Source of the DNA: Acidobacteriaceae bacterium | GTDB taxonomy: Bacteria; Acidobacteriota; Terriglobia; Terriglobales; Acidobacteriaceae | Assembly (NCBI GenBank): GCA_003165095.1 | Contig: PLSH01000421.1 | Coordinates: 1,323 to 8,072, forward strand | DNA: 6,750 nt | Reading direction: 5' to 3' | Shown: positions 1-6,749 of the stretch, in pieces | How the letters are laid out: every line of letters begins with the position of its first letter | Position numbering within the stretch: the first letter of the stretch is position 1 | The notes under the pieces: model-generated | The model's database searches: none | What the model was told of the DNA's origin: nothing | What the model saw: the letters and a program-made list of their open reading frames with translations, nothing else | Program-made: the position numbers and the translations under genes

Positions 1-63
1 ATCACTCAGCCAGCCTCCTCAACTATCTTGGAGCTAAAGCCAGCAGTCCTGGTGTGCTCATCA

Positions 64-141
64 TCACATGCGCTCCTCGCGACGATGATCGGTCAGGTTG
101 TCGGCGATGATCCAGCTCAGTCCGAACCGCTTGTCCAACTA
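64..141 (-). pseudogene. Possible decayed C-terminus of a VOC/glyoxalase (PhnB-like) protein
   Basis: Read on the minus strand, the 24 codons before the TGA at 66-64 give a peptide with RFGLSWIIADNLTD followed by HRREERM. This resembles the usual C-terminal end of PhnB/glyoxalase-like VOC proteins, where a DPFGHRW segment is followed by an IATHxED stretch and an EExxxRM tail. The frame is closed by an in-frame TAG at 141-139. Just upstream of that stop, a neighbouring frame would continue the family pattern (GRLG-like codons), which suggests an indel. No start codon or ribosome binding site belongs to it. I see the peptide directly; the family match is from memory of the motif and the decay is inferred. 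It could be a chance match, because only about 24 residues are involved. Confidence 0.33.
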
Positions 142-182
142 CCTAACCGGCAACAGGCCGCGTCGGAGGTGACTCGTAATCC

Positions 183-350
183 ATGAAAATCAACCTTGAG
201 CGAGAAGTTGAAGGAGAAGTGGAAAGGCCGGTTGGTTTCTCACCCGAGGGGTTTTTACCTCCGAGGCGTCTTGAGCGCGCTCGCACGCTCGTAAACATTG
301 ACGATTATGACACTCCGAGGTTTCAACATTATGGATTAAAAAGGAAATAA
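183..350 (+). CDS. Hypothetical 55-residue protein
   Basis: An ATG at 183 opens 55 codons ending in TAA at 348-350. A strong Shine-Dalgarno-like GGAGGTGA lies at 165-172, a little farther from the ATG than ideal (about 10 bases from its last base). The product is highly charged, begins MKINLEREVEGEVERP, has no membrane segment, and ends with NIDDYDTPRF and a lysine-rich tail. I do not recognise a family. The DDYDTPxF stretch faintly recalls the conserved C-terminal peptide of FtsZ, but nothing else agrees. It lies in the leader of the hydroxylase operon. A second open frame begins where this one ends, so it may be the front half of a frameshifted gene. It could also be a chance ORF. Confidence 0.33.
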   Translation: MKINLEREVEGEVERPVGFSPEGFLPPRRLERARTLVNIDDYDTPRFQHYGLKRK

Positions 351-521
351 AAGGGGGTACAATGGTTCGGACGAACAACTGCTAGCCCTCCTGCAGGGCG
401 ATACGCGTCATGCCGTCAATTCCAGCTTAGAATCAGCGGCTGAAGGCACTTGCCTTTTGGGACTGGAGATTGAAGGACCCTGCGGTGTTCCTGTCATAAA
501 CATGCCTTTAGGAAGGTCAAG
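351..521 (+). other. Leader region of the hydroxylase operon with an open frame running into iorA
   Basis: No confident gene lies here. One plus-strand frame is free of stops from 340 to the TGA at 523-525, which overlaps the ATG of the next gene as ATGA. It has no good early start codon and encodes a DEQLLALLQGD stretch near 370-402 that looks protein-like but is not diagnostic. A short inverted repeat, GCCCT at 385-389 with AGGGC at 395-399, could form a small hairpin. Promoter candidates are weak. TTGAAG (470-475) is followed after 19 bases by CATAAA (495-500) with an upstream TG. A better -35, TTGACG (298-303), has only a poor -10 at 17 bases. I cannot choose between them. Confidence 0.3.
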
Positions 522-974
522 ATGAAGCTGAAAATTAATGGCATCACACGTCAATTTCAGGGGGATCCTGAGATGCCGCTGCTTTGGTACCTGCGTGACG
601 TGTTACGTCTGACAGGCACAAAGTTTGGTTGTGGAATCGGTCTTTGCGGCTCATGCACTGTCCACGTTGACGGCGCGGCTACGCGGAGTTGCATTCTGCC
701 GGTGAAAGCCGTGGCCCACAAAGAGATTCTCACGATCGAAGGCCTGAGCGCCGACGGTGAAAATCCAGTGCAACGGGCGTGGATGGAAGCGAATGTTCCG
801 GAGTGCGGCTATTGCCAGAGCGGCCAAATCATGCAGGCTGTTGCCTTGCTGAAAGAAACACCTCGGCCAACCGACAGTGATATTGACCAGGCCATGGAGG
901 GCATGATCTGCCGGTGCGGAACTTACCAGCGGATCAGGCGGGCAATCAAAATTGCAGCGGGGGTAAAGGCATGA
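522..974 (+). CDS. iorA: (2Fe-2S)-binding small subunit of a molybdenum hydroxylase, isoquinoline 1-oxidoreductase alpha type
   Basis: This 150-residue protein is the electron-transfer subunit of a xanthine-oxidase-family molybdenum hydroxylase. It passes electrons from the molybdenum centre on the partner subunit through two 2Fe-2S clusters. The N-terminal plant-type ferredoxin domain carries C37, C42 and C45 in CGIGLCGSC, plus C57. The helical C-terminal domain carries C95 and C98 in CGYCQSG and C130 and C132 in CRCGTY. All eight cluster ligands are present and the length is normal for IorA-like subunits (about 150-155). The ATG at 522 follows AGGAAGG (510-516) by five bases. It has no export signal of its own, so it would be carried out folded with the Tat-bearing partner, as is known for related enzymes. 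Its stop overlaps the next start as ATGA, indicating translational coupling. The symbol reflects family type; the substrate is unknown and could also be an aldehyde. Confidence 0.92.
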   Translation: MKLKINGITRQFQGDPEMPLLWYLRDVLRLTGTKFGCGIGLCGSCTVHVDGAATRSCILPVKAVAHKEILTIEGLSADGENPVQRAWMEANVPECGYCQSGQIMQAVALLKETPRPTDSDIDQAMEGMICRCGTYQRIRRAIKIAAGVKA

Positions 975-3214
975 AAGGGATTGGAAAAGTCAGCCGGCGG
1001 AAGTTTTTGAAGGGTATGTTTTCGGCTGGTGCCCTGGTTCTAAGCGTGCCAGTGGCGCCGTTCAAAATTTCAGCGGCCGCTCAACAGAGTTCTACGGAAT
1101 GGAAACCGAGTGTGTATCTTGGAATCGAGACCGACGGGAGCGTGATCCTTGTGGCGACGCGTTCGGAGATGGGCCAGGGCGTTCGAACCTCGCTGCCAAT
1201 GATCATGGCTGATGAAATGGACGCCGATTGGAAAAGAGTCAGGATCGAGCAGGCGATTGGAGATCAGCGTTATGGCGCTCAGGACACAGATGGATCGAAG
1301 TCCATCCGAACCTTTTTCGGTCCCATGAGGGAGGCGGGCGCAACGGCAAAGTATATGCTGATTCAGGCGGCTGCGGCCAGGTGGAATGTTCCCGCCTCGG
1401 AGTGCCAGACCGCTCTCCACGCTGTTTTGCACGGGCCGACGGGCCGCCGGCTGGGTTACGGAGAGTTGGCGGCTGAGGCGTCGAAACTCCCCGTGCCAGA
1501 TAAGAGCAAGTTGAACTTGAAACCAAAGAGTTCTTGGCGTTACATCGGCAAAGGTGTTCCTCGCTACGATCTGAAGACGATTTGCAAGGGGCAAGCCGTT
1601 TACGGCATTGATGTGTTTAGAAAAGGAATGGTCTATGCTGCGATTGAGCGCCCTCCTGTGCTGGGTGGAAAGGTCAAGTCATTTGACGACTCGGAAACCT
1701 TAAAGGTGGGCGGGGTGCTGCAGACGGTTGGCATCGATCCGTTTGTCCCGCCGCCGGCGTATCAGCCACTTGGCGGAATTGCCGTGATTGCCGACGGCAC
1801 CTGGGCGGCTTTCCAGGGCCGCAGCAAGCTGAAGGTGTCCTGGGAAAACGGACCGAACGCGACCTACGATTCCGGTGAGTACAAGAAGGAGTTACAGAAC
1901 ACCGTCCACAGCCCGTGCAAGGTTGTCCGCAACGAAGGCGATGTGGAAAGTGAGTTCGCCAAGGGGGGAAGAATTGTCGAAGCGGATTACTACGTTCCGC
2001 TCCTGGCGCAGGCTCCGATGGAACCGCCGGTTGCAGTCGCCGATTATCGCAACAACAGGGTAACGATCTGGGCTCCGACCCAGAATCCCCAGGGCGTGCA
2101 AGCCGCCGTTTCAACGCAATTGGGACTCCGGCCAGAGGATGTGACCTGTAATGTGACCCTTCTGGGCAGCGCGTTTGGACGAAAAGATCAACCGGATTTC
2201 ATCGTCGAGGCTGCGGTGCTTTCAAAAAAACTAATGCGCCCGGTCAAAGTTGTCTGGAGCCGGGAAGACGACATCAAGTTCGGCTATTACAACTCAGTTT
2301 GCGCAATGTATATGAAGGCATCGCTGGGGAAGGATGGTTTGCCCACGGCGTGGCTTCAACGTTGTGCTTTTCCTCCGATACCTTCGACCTTTATGGCAAA
2401 CGCGGTTTACGGCGATAATGGTCACCTGGGTCAAGGGTGGGTTGACGTACCCTTCGACATCCAAAACCTTCGCGTCGAAAACGGGCCGGCCCAGGCCCAT
2501 GTCCGGATTGGGTGGATGCGCGCTGTGGCGTCTATTTATGAGGTGTTTGCCGTTCAGTCTTTTGCAAGTGAACTCGCGCACATTGCGGGCCGGGATCCCT
2601 ACGAGTACTTGCTCCAATTGATCGGGCGGCCGCGCATTCTTGACCTTAAAAACACACAGTACCAGAATTACGGCGCGCCTTACGACCAGTATCCAGTCGA
2701 TACGAGTCGGCTTCTCAAGGTTACGGAAACAGTGGCGGAGAAGGCAGGATGGGGAAAGCGGAAGATGGGTAAGCGCTCAGGCATGGGCATCGCCGCAAAT
2801 GAAAATACTTTGACCTATGTCGCAACTGTCGTTGAAGTTGAAGTCAGCGATCAAGGCGACATTAGCATTCCGCGGGTGGATACCGTTGTGGATGCCGGAA
2901 CGATCGTAAATCCCGAGATGGCACGGGCGCAGATTGAAGGTGCGATTGTTTTCGGAACAAGCATCGTAAGAAGCGGAGAAATCACTGCTACTCAAGGCGC
3001 GATAGACCAGTCGAATTTTAATGACTATCCGGTCGCCACGATGAGCGAAGCTCCGCTTCAGACGAACGTGACCTTCATTGAAAGTGACGCACTGCCAACT
3101 GGCGTAGGGGAGCCCGCGGTATCCGCATTTATAGGGGCGTTTTGCAATGCTATCTTTGCGGCTACAGGCAAGCGGATTCGCTCCTTGCCTATCGGAAACC
3201 AGAAACTGGTCTGA
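971..3214 (+). CDS. iorB: Molybdopterin-binding large subunit, isoquinoline 1-oxidoreductase beta type, Tat-exported
   Basis: This 747-residue catalytic subunit binds the molybdenum cofactor and hydroxylates an N-heteroaromatic or aldehyde carbon with water as oxygen donor. The N-terminus is a twin-arginine signal: SRRKFLKG at residues 8-15, then a hydrophobic stretch to about residue 30. Cofactor-region motifs follow: EMGQGV (66-71), GSAFGRK (399-405), WSREDD soon after, and GVGEP near the C-terminus. E714 of GVGEP is in the place of the family's catalytic glutamate. The length fits IorB-like single-chain subunits (about 730-780), which lack the FAD subunit of true xanthine dehydrogenases. 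I chose the ATG at 971 because it puts the Tat motif near the N-terminus and overlaps the iorA stop. A GTG at 914 would add 19 residues translated from inside iorA. No cytochrome c acceptor or XdhC-type maturation gene follows; the next gene is convergent. The substrate remains open. Confidence 0.92.
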   Translation: MKGIGKVSRRKFLKGMFSAGALVLSVPVAPFKISAAAQQSSTEWKPSVYLGIETDGSVILVATRSEMGQGVRTSLPMIMADEMDADWKRVRIEQAIGDQRYGAQDTDGSKSIRTFFGPMREAGATAKYMLIQAAAARWNVPASECQTALHAVLHGPTGRRLGYGELAAEASKLPVPDKSKLNLKPKSSWRYIGKGVPRYDLKTICKGQAVYGIDVFRKGMVYAAIERPPVLGGKVKSFDDSETLKVGGVLQTVGIDPFVPPPAYQPLGGIAVIADGTWAAFQGRSKLKVSWENGPNATYDSGEYKKELQNTVHSPCKVVRNEGDVESEFAKGGRIVEADYYVPLLAQAPMEPPVAVADYRNNRVTIWAPTQNPQGVQAAVSTQLGLRPEDVTCNVTLLGSAFGRKDQPDFIVEAAVLSKKLMRPVKVVWSREDDIKFGYYNSVCAMYMKASLGKDGLPTAWLQRCAFPPIPSTFMANAVYGDNGHLGQGWVDVPFDIQNLRVENGPAQAHVRIGWMRAVASIYEVFAVQSFASELAHIAGRDPYEYLLQLIGRPRILDLKNTQYQNYGAPYDQYPVDTSRLLKVTETVAEKAGWGKRKMGKRSGMGIAANENTLTYVATVVEVEVSDQGDISIPRVDTVVDAGTIVNPEMARAQIEGAIVFGTSIVRSGEITATQGAIDQSNFNDYPVATMSEAPLQTNVTFIESDALPTGVGEPAVSAFIGAFCNAIFAATGKRIRSLPIGNQKLV

Positions 3215-3286
3215 CATCTTTTGACCTCGCGAACTTCCGGTCCTTTCAGGGGCACTTCGAGCCGGTAGAATTCATCGAACCGAAAA

Positions 3287-4627
3287 TCAGAAGAAGAATT
3301 GATAATTCGTGGAAAAGGTAAGGGTGTCGCTTACTCGCGGCGTGATGGCAGGCCCATGAATGTAGCTGAGGCCCATGCTCATGTATTGACCGGGATGGAC
3401 GCGCAACGAATAACTGCCAGTGAGCGCGGCCGATGCACGCCAGACAGACTTCCCCTGGGCTAGCAGCGAATGGGTCAGTTCGTTACTGTGTCCGGAGTAG
3501 TAGGAGACAAGCGAAGCCATGTCGAACGGCCTTGAGCGAAAGGGCGCTTTCCGGTAAAGGCGCAATTCGTAGTAGCTGTCATAACGGTCGAGATGCGAGT
3601 CGGCGGCCATGGCTGTTCCGCCCAGATAGAGGCCTTGACCGGGGTGCAATGAATTCGACCTTCGCAACTGATAATCCATCAGAACGAACTCGGAGTGATT
3701 GCCGGACTGTGCCGCTCCAGTGGCCAGGTTGGTAGAGGGAGAACTGTTATGTATGTAACCGGCGCGAAACCAGGCATCATGAGCCGTTGCGCCGGCAGTA
3801 CGCCGGTATCCCATTTCGTCAAAGAGGAGGAGTTTGTCCCCGTGCGGGATGAACCGGAATCCGGTATGGTTCCGATCGACCTCTTCCGGACCTCCGTGGG
3901 GATCGATACTTCGCTGCGCAACCGACTTCAAATAGGTGTGCTTCGGCCCCTGTATCCGTAGATTGAACGAGGGCGCCGTGAGTGGAAAGTTCGAGACTCC
4001 CACCTCATATGGCAGGACCGCATAGACTCCCTGCGCAGCTGTTGTCAACGATCCGCCGATCGACAATCCGATCACTTCCATATTGTTGCCGATGTACCCG
4101 GCTTTGAACTCGACGCGTCTGTCGGCGAAAGCCTTGTAGAAATACAGTGTGTGCATCTGAAAGGCCTTGGGGCCGGCAGGATTCCAGCTCACCCAGTACC
4201 AACCTCCGCAAATATATAACTCGGCATGTTTCAGATGCATCTGGCGAAGGTCGGCCGTGAGGGTCCAGTTATACATTATGCTTTCAAACGGATCATCGCC
4301 GACGTAGGTCTGCGTATCGGCAGGCACGGGCGCCTCAAGCGTATTCTGCCCGTACATCACCGTGAGTTGTGAGCGCAGGGCGACGCCCTCGGAAAAGAGC
4401 TTCTGCCTGAAATCCGAATCGATGCCGATAGGGCTCTCAGTAAACGGGGGCATCGCCGTTTCTGCGCCGAGACGATTCAGATCTTCGATCGATCTTTCAG
4501 ACGCACGAGGATTTGGCGGAGTCGATGCTGCCCCCGGTGAGTCCTGGACCTGCCCCCAGGAAGGGCAGGAGACAAAAAGCGCCACCGCGAGCAGAGCGTA
4601 AAAGAATGGGTCTTGCGAAATCCGCAT
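3287..4627 (-). CDS. OprB-like carbohydrate porin, outer-membrane beta-barrel
   Basis: This 446-residue protein is likely an outer-membrane channel for small solutes. A signal peptide is visible: positive start, hydrophobic core at residues 8-20, probable cleavage after SWG near residue 25. The cysteine at 21 is not in a canonical lipobox. A proline- and serine-rich linker follows to about residue 65. The rest is rich in alternating aromatic and polar strands joined by short turns, and the chain ends in YQFFF, the terminal aromatic typical of barrel proteins recognised by the BAM machinery. The length and features such as GQGLYLGG, the HPGQYMSMGLSY segment and a late DTLTFSTNY strand fit the OprB family (usually 400-480 residues). 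The ATG at 4627 follows GGAG (complement of 4634-4637) by six bases. It is convergent with iorB and divergent from the FAH-family gene. Sugar specificity cannot be read; OprB homologues in oligotrophs often serve other solutes. Confidence 0.75.
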   Translation of the reverse strand: MRISQDPFFYALLAVALFVSCPSWGQVQDSPGAASTPPNPRASERSIEDLNRLGAETAMPPFTESPIGIDSDFRQKLFSEGVALRSQLTVMYGQNTLEAPVPADTQTYVGDDPFESIMYNWTLTADLRQMHLKHAELYICGGWYWVSWNPAGPKAFQMHTLYFYKAFADRRVEFKAGYIGNNMEVIGLSIGGSLTTAAQGVYAVLPYEVGVSNFPLTAPSFNLRIQGPKHTYLKSVAQRSIDPHGGPEEVDRNHTGFRFIPHGDKLLLFDEMGYRRTAGATAHDAWFRAGYIHNSSPSTNLATGAAQSGNHSEFVLMDYQLRRSNSLHPGQGLYLGGTAMAADSHLDRYDSYYELRLYRKAPFRSRPFDMASLVSYYSGHSNELTHSLLAQGKSVWRASAALTGSYSLRVHPGQYMSMGLSYIHGPAITPRVSDTLTFSTNYQFFF

Positions 4628-4782
4628 TCAAATCTCCGAGACATGCTGTGGCTTGAGCAACGCAGAACTGCTCATTGGGCTGCCCCCTTCCTCATCTTAG
4701 CGGCATCCGCGCTTGCCGTTTCTCATCTGCCTCCCCCTTCGCTATTCCATCCGTTCGCCAAGGGGTACGTTTTCCGCGGGCA

Positions 4783-4793
4783 AGGTCAGACCT
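4783..4793. promoter_or_regulatory. Inverted repeat AGGTC-A-GACCT, candidate operator
   Basis: A perfect 11-base palindrome, AGGTC then A then GACCT, lies upstream of the TATAAT box of the FAH-family gene and in the shared region with the porin. The same half-sites recur in opposite order at 4867-4884, on the other side of the promoter. This arrangement would suit a dimeric regulator binding two sites or looping the DNA. The repeats are seen directly; the regulator and its role are inferred, and five-base arms can arise by chance. Confidence 0.3.
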
Positions 4794-4821
4794 GGCCGTC
4801 CCATAAGCTACCCGGATGCCG

Positions 4822-4852
4822 TTGCTGCCCCCTTCGGATGGTCCATTATAAT
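4822..4852 (+). promoter_or_regulatory. Probable sigma-70 promoter of the FAH-family gene
   Basis: A perfect -10 box TATAAT is at 4847-4852. The best upstream partner is TTGCTG at 4822-4827, only three matches to TTGACA and with a 19-base spacer, so the -35 is weak and an activator might help. Transcription would begin near 4859, about 40 bases before the ATG at 4899. This also argues against a start for that gene as far upstream as 4713. Confidence 0.45.
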
Positions 4853-4866
4853 TATTGGGCAGGATC

Positions 4867-4884
4867 GACCTATTCAATCAGGTC
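4867..4884. promoter_or_regulatory. Inverted repeat GACCT-8-AGGTC in the FAH-gene leader, candidate operator
   Basis: GACCT (4867-4871) and AGGTC (4880-4884) are separated by eight bases and sit between the predicted transcription start and the ribosome binding site. The arms match those of the palindrome at 4783-4793, and the seven-base AGGTCAG is common to both. Bound protein here would block transcription. The arms could alternatively form a small mRNA hairpin just before the Shine-Dalgarno. The function is inferred. Confidence 0.28.
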
Positions 4885-4898
4885 AGGAAGAGGCACAT

Positions 4899-5750
4899 AT
4901 GCAACTTGTCACGTTCCAACATAACGGGTCTGCAAGACCGGGCGCAATTTCAGGAGACAAAATTATCGGGCTTCAGGCCGCCGGCTTTTCCACGATGCTG
5001 CAACTTATCCAGGGAGGTTCAGAGGCGCTTGAGCACATAAAAACGTGGCTGGAGAATCCTCCCAAGGATGAGATTGTTCCTCTCGCGGAGGCTCGGCTCT
5101 TGGCCCCTTTGTCAAATCCCCCGAAGATTATCTGTGTGGGTTTGAACTACCGCGATCACGCTCTCGAGTGCAAGGCGGAGATCCCAAAGGTACCGACTCT
5201 TTTCTCCAAATACACGACTTCGATCATCGGTCCGGGAGAGGCGATCGTATTGCCGAAGAATTCCAAGCAGCCCGATTATGAAGCTGAATTTGCTGTGGTG
5301 ATCGGGAAGGGAGGGCGCTACATCTCCAAAGACCGTTGGCGCGATCACGTATTCGGCTACACCAATTTGAACGATGTGAGCGCTCGAGACTATCAGGAGG
5401 CCACCAGCCAATGGATGGTAGGAAAGACCTTCGATACCTTCGCGCCCATGGGCCCGGCCATCGTTACGGCGGACGAAGTCGCCGACCCCCAGGCCCTGGA
5501 TATTCAGATGATCATCAACGGAGAAGTGCTGCAAAGCTCGAACACATCGCAGATGGTCTTTGGGATTCCAGAGCTCATCGAATACATCTCGAGCATATTC
5601 ACGCTGGAGCCGGGAGATGTGATCTCGACGGGGACTCCGGCAGGAGTGGGTGAAGCAAAGACGCCGCCCCGCTGGCTGCGGCCGGGAGATGATGTTGTGG
5701 TGCGAATCTCAGGTATTCCGGAGTTACACAACGAAGTTAGAGCGGAATGA
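4899..5750 (+). CDS. Fumarylacetoacetate hydrolase (FAH) family protein
   Basis: This 283-residue cytoplasmic enzyme belongs to the FAH superfamily, metal-dependent enzymes that cleave, hydrate, isomerise or decarboxylate beta-diketo and 2-keto acids. A small N-terminal domain (about 1-70) precedes the FAH core, which opens at KIICVGLNYRDHALE (76-90, with H87). The metal-binding glutamates are E128 and E130 in DYEAEF, followed by D159 in GYTNLNDVSARDY, the family's ExE...D spacing. K176 in GKTFDTFAPMGP and the STGTPAGVG loop (243-251) are also conserved. The length fits the group annotated as fumarylpyruvate hydrolase, 2-hydroxyhepta-2,4-diene-1,7-dioate isomerase, ureidoglycolate lyase or 2,4-diketo-3-deoxy-L-fuconate hydrolase; sequence alone does not separate these. 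I chose the ATG at 4899 because AGGAAGAGG (4885-4893) precedes it, the promoter lies just upstream, and MQLVTF is a typical family start. An in-frame ATG at 4713 adds 62 unrelated residues. It is divergent from the porin and probably monocistronic. Confidence 0.9.
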   Translation: MQLVTFQHNGSARPGAISGDKIIGLQAAGFSTMLQLIQGGSEALEHIKTWLENPPKDEIVPLAEARLLAPLSNPPKIICVGLNYRDHALECKAEIPKVPTLFSKYTTSIIGPGEAIVLPKNSKQPDYEAEFAVVIGKGGRYISKDRWRDHVFGYTNLNDVSARDYQEATSQWMVGKTFDTFAPMGPAIVTADEVADPQALDIQMIINGEVLQSSNTSQMVFGIPELIEYISSIFTLEPGDVISTGTPAGVGEAKTPPRWLRPGDDVVVRISGIPELHNEVRAE

Positions 5751-5817
5751 GAATTGCGTCGGCCCCGCGAGATTTCAGGCGGGAGCAGGTAACTCCTGCG
5801 CCCGCGGCGGACGGCAT

Positions 5818-5867
5818 CGCGAGGGATCTTCGCAAACCGGGGTAGAGATCCTCCGCGCCTATTTTTT
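5818..5867 (+). terminator. Probable intrinsic terminator of the FAH-family gene
   Basis: CGCGA(g)GGATCT at 5818-5829 pairs with AGATCCTC(c)GCG at 5846-5857. This gives an 11-base-pair stem with one bulged base on each side and a 16-base loop. After CCTA there is a run of six T at 5862-5867. It lies 68 bases past the FAH-family stop and points along the plus strand. The bulges and the four-base gap before the T run make it imperfect. The minus strand has no T run on the far side, so it probably serves only the plus-strand gene. Confidence 0.45.
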
Positions 5868-5945
5868 CATGTGCATCCTTGTGGCGAGGCACAGGCCGGG
5901 CACACCACATCGTTGTTACAAATGCCGCGCTCGATTGCCCGTTCC

Positions 5946-6749
5946 TCAGGGTTCGGTAAATGTGTATTGAGTGGCCTGCCACGTTCCGTTGATGAGTTGC
6001 CAGAGCGTGGCATACACCGTCACTCCCTGGGTCGGTAGCGTCACGGTTTGAGAGGTGGCCGTCACTACACCGGAGTTATACAGGTTGTTCGATCCCACTC
6101 CGGTAGTGCCCAGATAGAGCCTGTATTCGGCCGGGCCGGCTCCATTGGCCCAGCTAAAGGTTTGGCTTGCGCTCAGCACGCCTGCCACAGGGCTCAGCGT
6201 GGCGGGAGTGGTCGTTCCGCCCTCGGTGTAAGTGATGTCGGTGTGTTGCCAGACGCCGTTGATCTTCTGATAGAGCCGCGCATACACCTTCACTCCCTGG
6301 GTCGGCAGCGTCACGGTTTCGGATGTGGCCGTCACTTCACCGGAGCTATACAGGTTGTTCGATCCCACCCCGGTGGTGCCCAGGTAAAGCATGTAGCTTG
6401 TTGGGCCGTTGGCGGCCCAGCTGAATCTGGTGCTCGCGCTCAGTAGGGCGCCCGCCGCGGGGCTTAGCGTGGCGGAAACAAGCGTCCCTCCCTCGGTGTA
6501 GGTGGTGTCGGCATATTGCCAGACTCCGTTGATGTGCTGGTAGAGCCGCGCGAACACCGTCACTCCGTACATCGGTACGGAGAAGGTCACAGAGGTGGCC
6601 GTGACTTCACCGGAGTTATACAGGTCGTTCGACCCCACTCCCATCGTGCCCAAGTAGAGTTGGTACTCCGTCGGGCCATTGGCGGGCCAGCTGAAGGTAG
6701 TACTCGCGCCGAGCACGGCGCCCGGCGTGGGGCTCAGCGTGGCCCGCAC
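5946..6749 (-). CDS. C-terminal part of a tandem 90-residue repeat protein, probably secreted
   Basis: The minus-strand frame is open from the window edge to TGA at 5948-5946, so only the last 267 residues are visible. The apparent GTG start at the edge is an internal valine codon. The visible part is three tandem repeats of 90, 90 and 85 residues. Each begins ATLSP, has an FSW strand and LYLGTxGVGSNxLYxSG with VTATS in the middle, then VxVxAxLxQxINGxWQ, and ends in YTEGG; the last stops at TFTEP. This looks like a small beta-sandwich (Ig/fibronectin-III-like) module, a fold inferred from strand pattern and glycine turns. There are no cysteines and no anchor or sorting signal at the end. Such modules are frequent in large secreted or surface proteins of soil bacteria, where they act as spacers or carbohydrate- or surface-binding units. 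The N-terminal, possibly catalytic part is outside the window. Confidence 0.82.
   Translation of the reverse strand: MRATLSPTPGAVLGASTTFSWPANGPTEYQLYLGTMGVGSNDLYNSGEVTATSVTFSVPMYGVTVFARLYQHINGVWQYADTTYTEGGTLVSATLSPAAGALLSASTRFSWAANGPTSYMLYLGTTGVGSNNLYSSGEVTATSETVTLPTQGVKVYARLYQKINGVWQHTDITYTEGGTTTPATLSPVAGVLSASQTFSWANGAGPAEYRLYLGTTGVGSNNLYNSGVVTATSQTVTLPTQGVTVYATLWQLINGTWQATQYTFTEP
5949..6743 (-). repeat. Three tandem DNA repeats with a 270-bp period
   Basis: The copies span 6743-6474, 6473-6204 and 6203-5949 and encode the 90-residue modules of the overlapping gene. The period is exact: the CGGAGxTATACAGGT block recurs at 6071, 6341 and 6611. Identity is high in the block coding for the GVGSN loop and lower around the module edges. 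The third copy is five codons short because it lacks the linker. The array probably continues past the window edge. High identity at DNA level points to recent duplication or gene conversion. Confidence 0.85.

Noticed and set aside
190..378. 62-codon minus-strand ORF in the left intergenic region
   Set aside because: It has no recognisable motif or Shine-Dalgarno and is antisense to the better supported 183-350 frame.
370..402. DEQLLALLQGD stretch as the N-terminus of an ECF sigma factor
   Set aside because: It recalls sigma-factor starts, but there is no start codon before it and the downstream frame shows no region 2 or region 4 helices.
914..970. GTG-initiated 19-residue N-terminal extension of the IorB subunit
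   Set aside because: It lies inside iorA coding sequence and would bury the Tat signal away from the N-terminus. The ATG at 971 overlaps the iorA stop in the usual coupled way.
1070..1594. 174-codon minus-strand ORF inside iorB
   Set aside because: It is antisense to a gene with intact family motifs, with arginine-rich composition typical of a shadow frame.
3215..3286. Bidirectional terminator between the convergent iorB and porin genes
   Set aside because: Only four- to five-base inverted repeats (CCGG, TTCGA) were found and none is followed by a T run on either strand.
4713..4898. 62-residue N-terminal extension of the FAH-family protein
   Set aside because: It does not resemble the family N-terminus, and the TATAAT at 4847-4852 and the Shine-Dalgarno at 4885-4893 both point to the ATG at 4899.
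4613..4924. 103-codon plus-strand ORF spanning the porin/FAH intergenic region
   Set aside because: It overlaps both gene starts and the promoter, has no ribosome binding site, and its composition reads like translated noncoding DNA despite a short hydrophobic stretch.
5897..5942. Hairpin CGGGCA...TGCCCG as terminator of the repeat protein gene
   Set aside because: The six-base arms enclose a loop of more than 30 bases and there is no T run after it on the minus strand.
6048..6446. 132-codon plus-strand ORF opposite the repeat protein
   Set aside because: Its own repetitive sequence is simply the complement of the 270-bp repeats; the minus-strand frame has the ordered modular protein.
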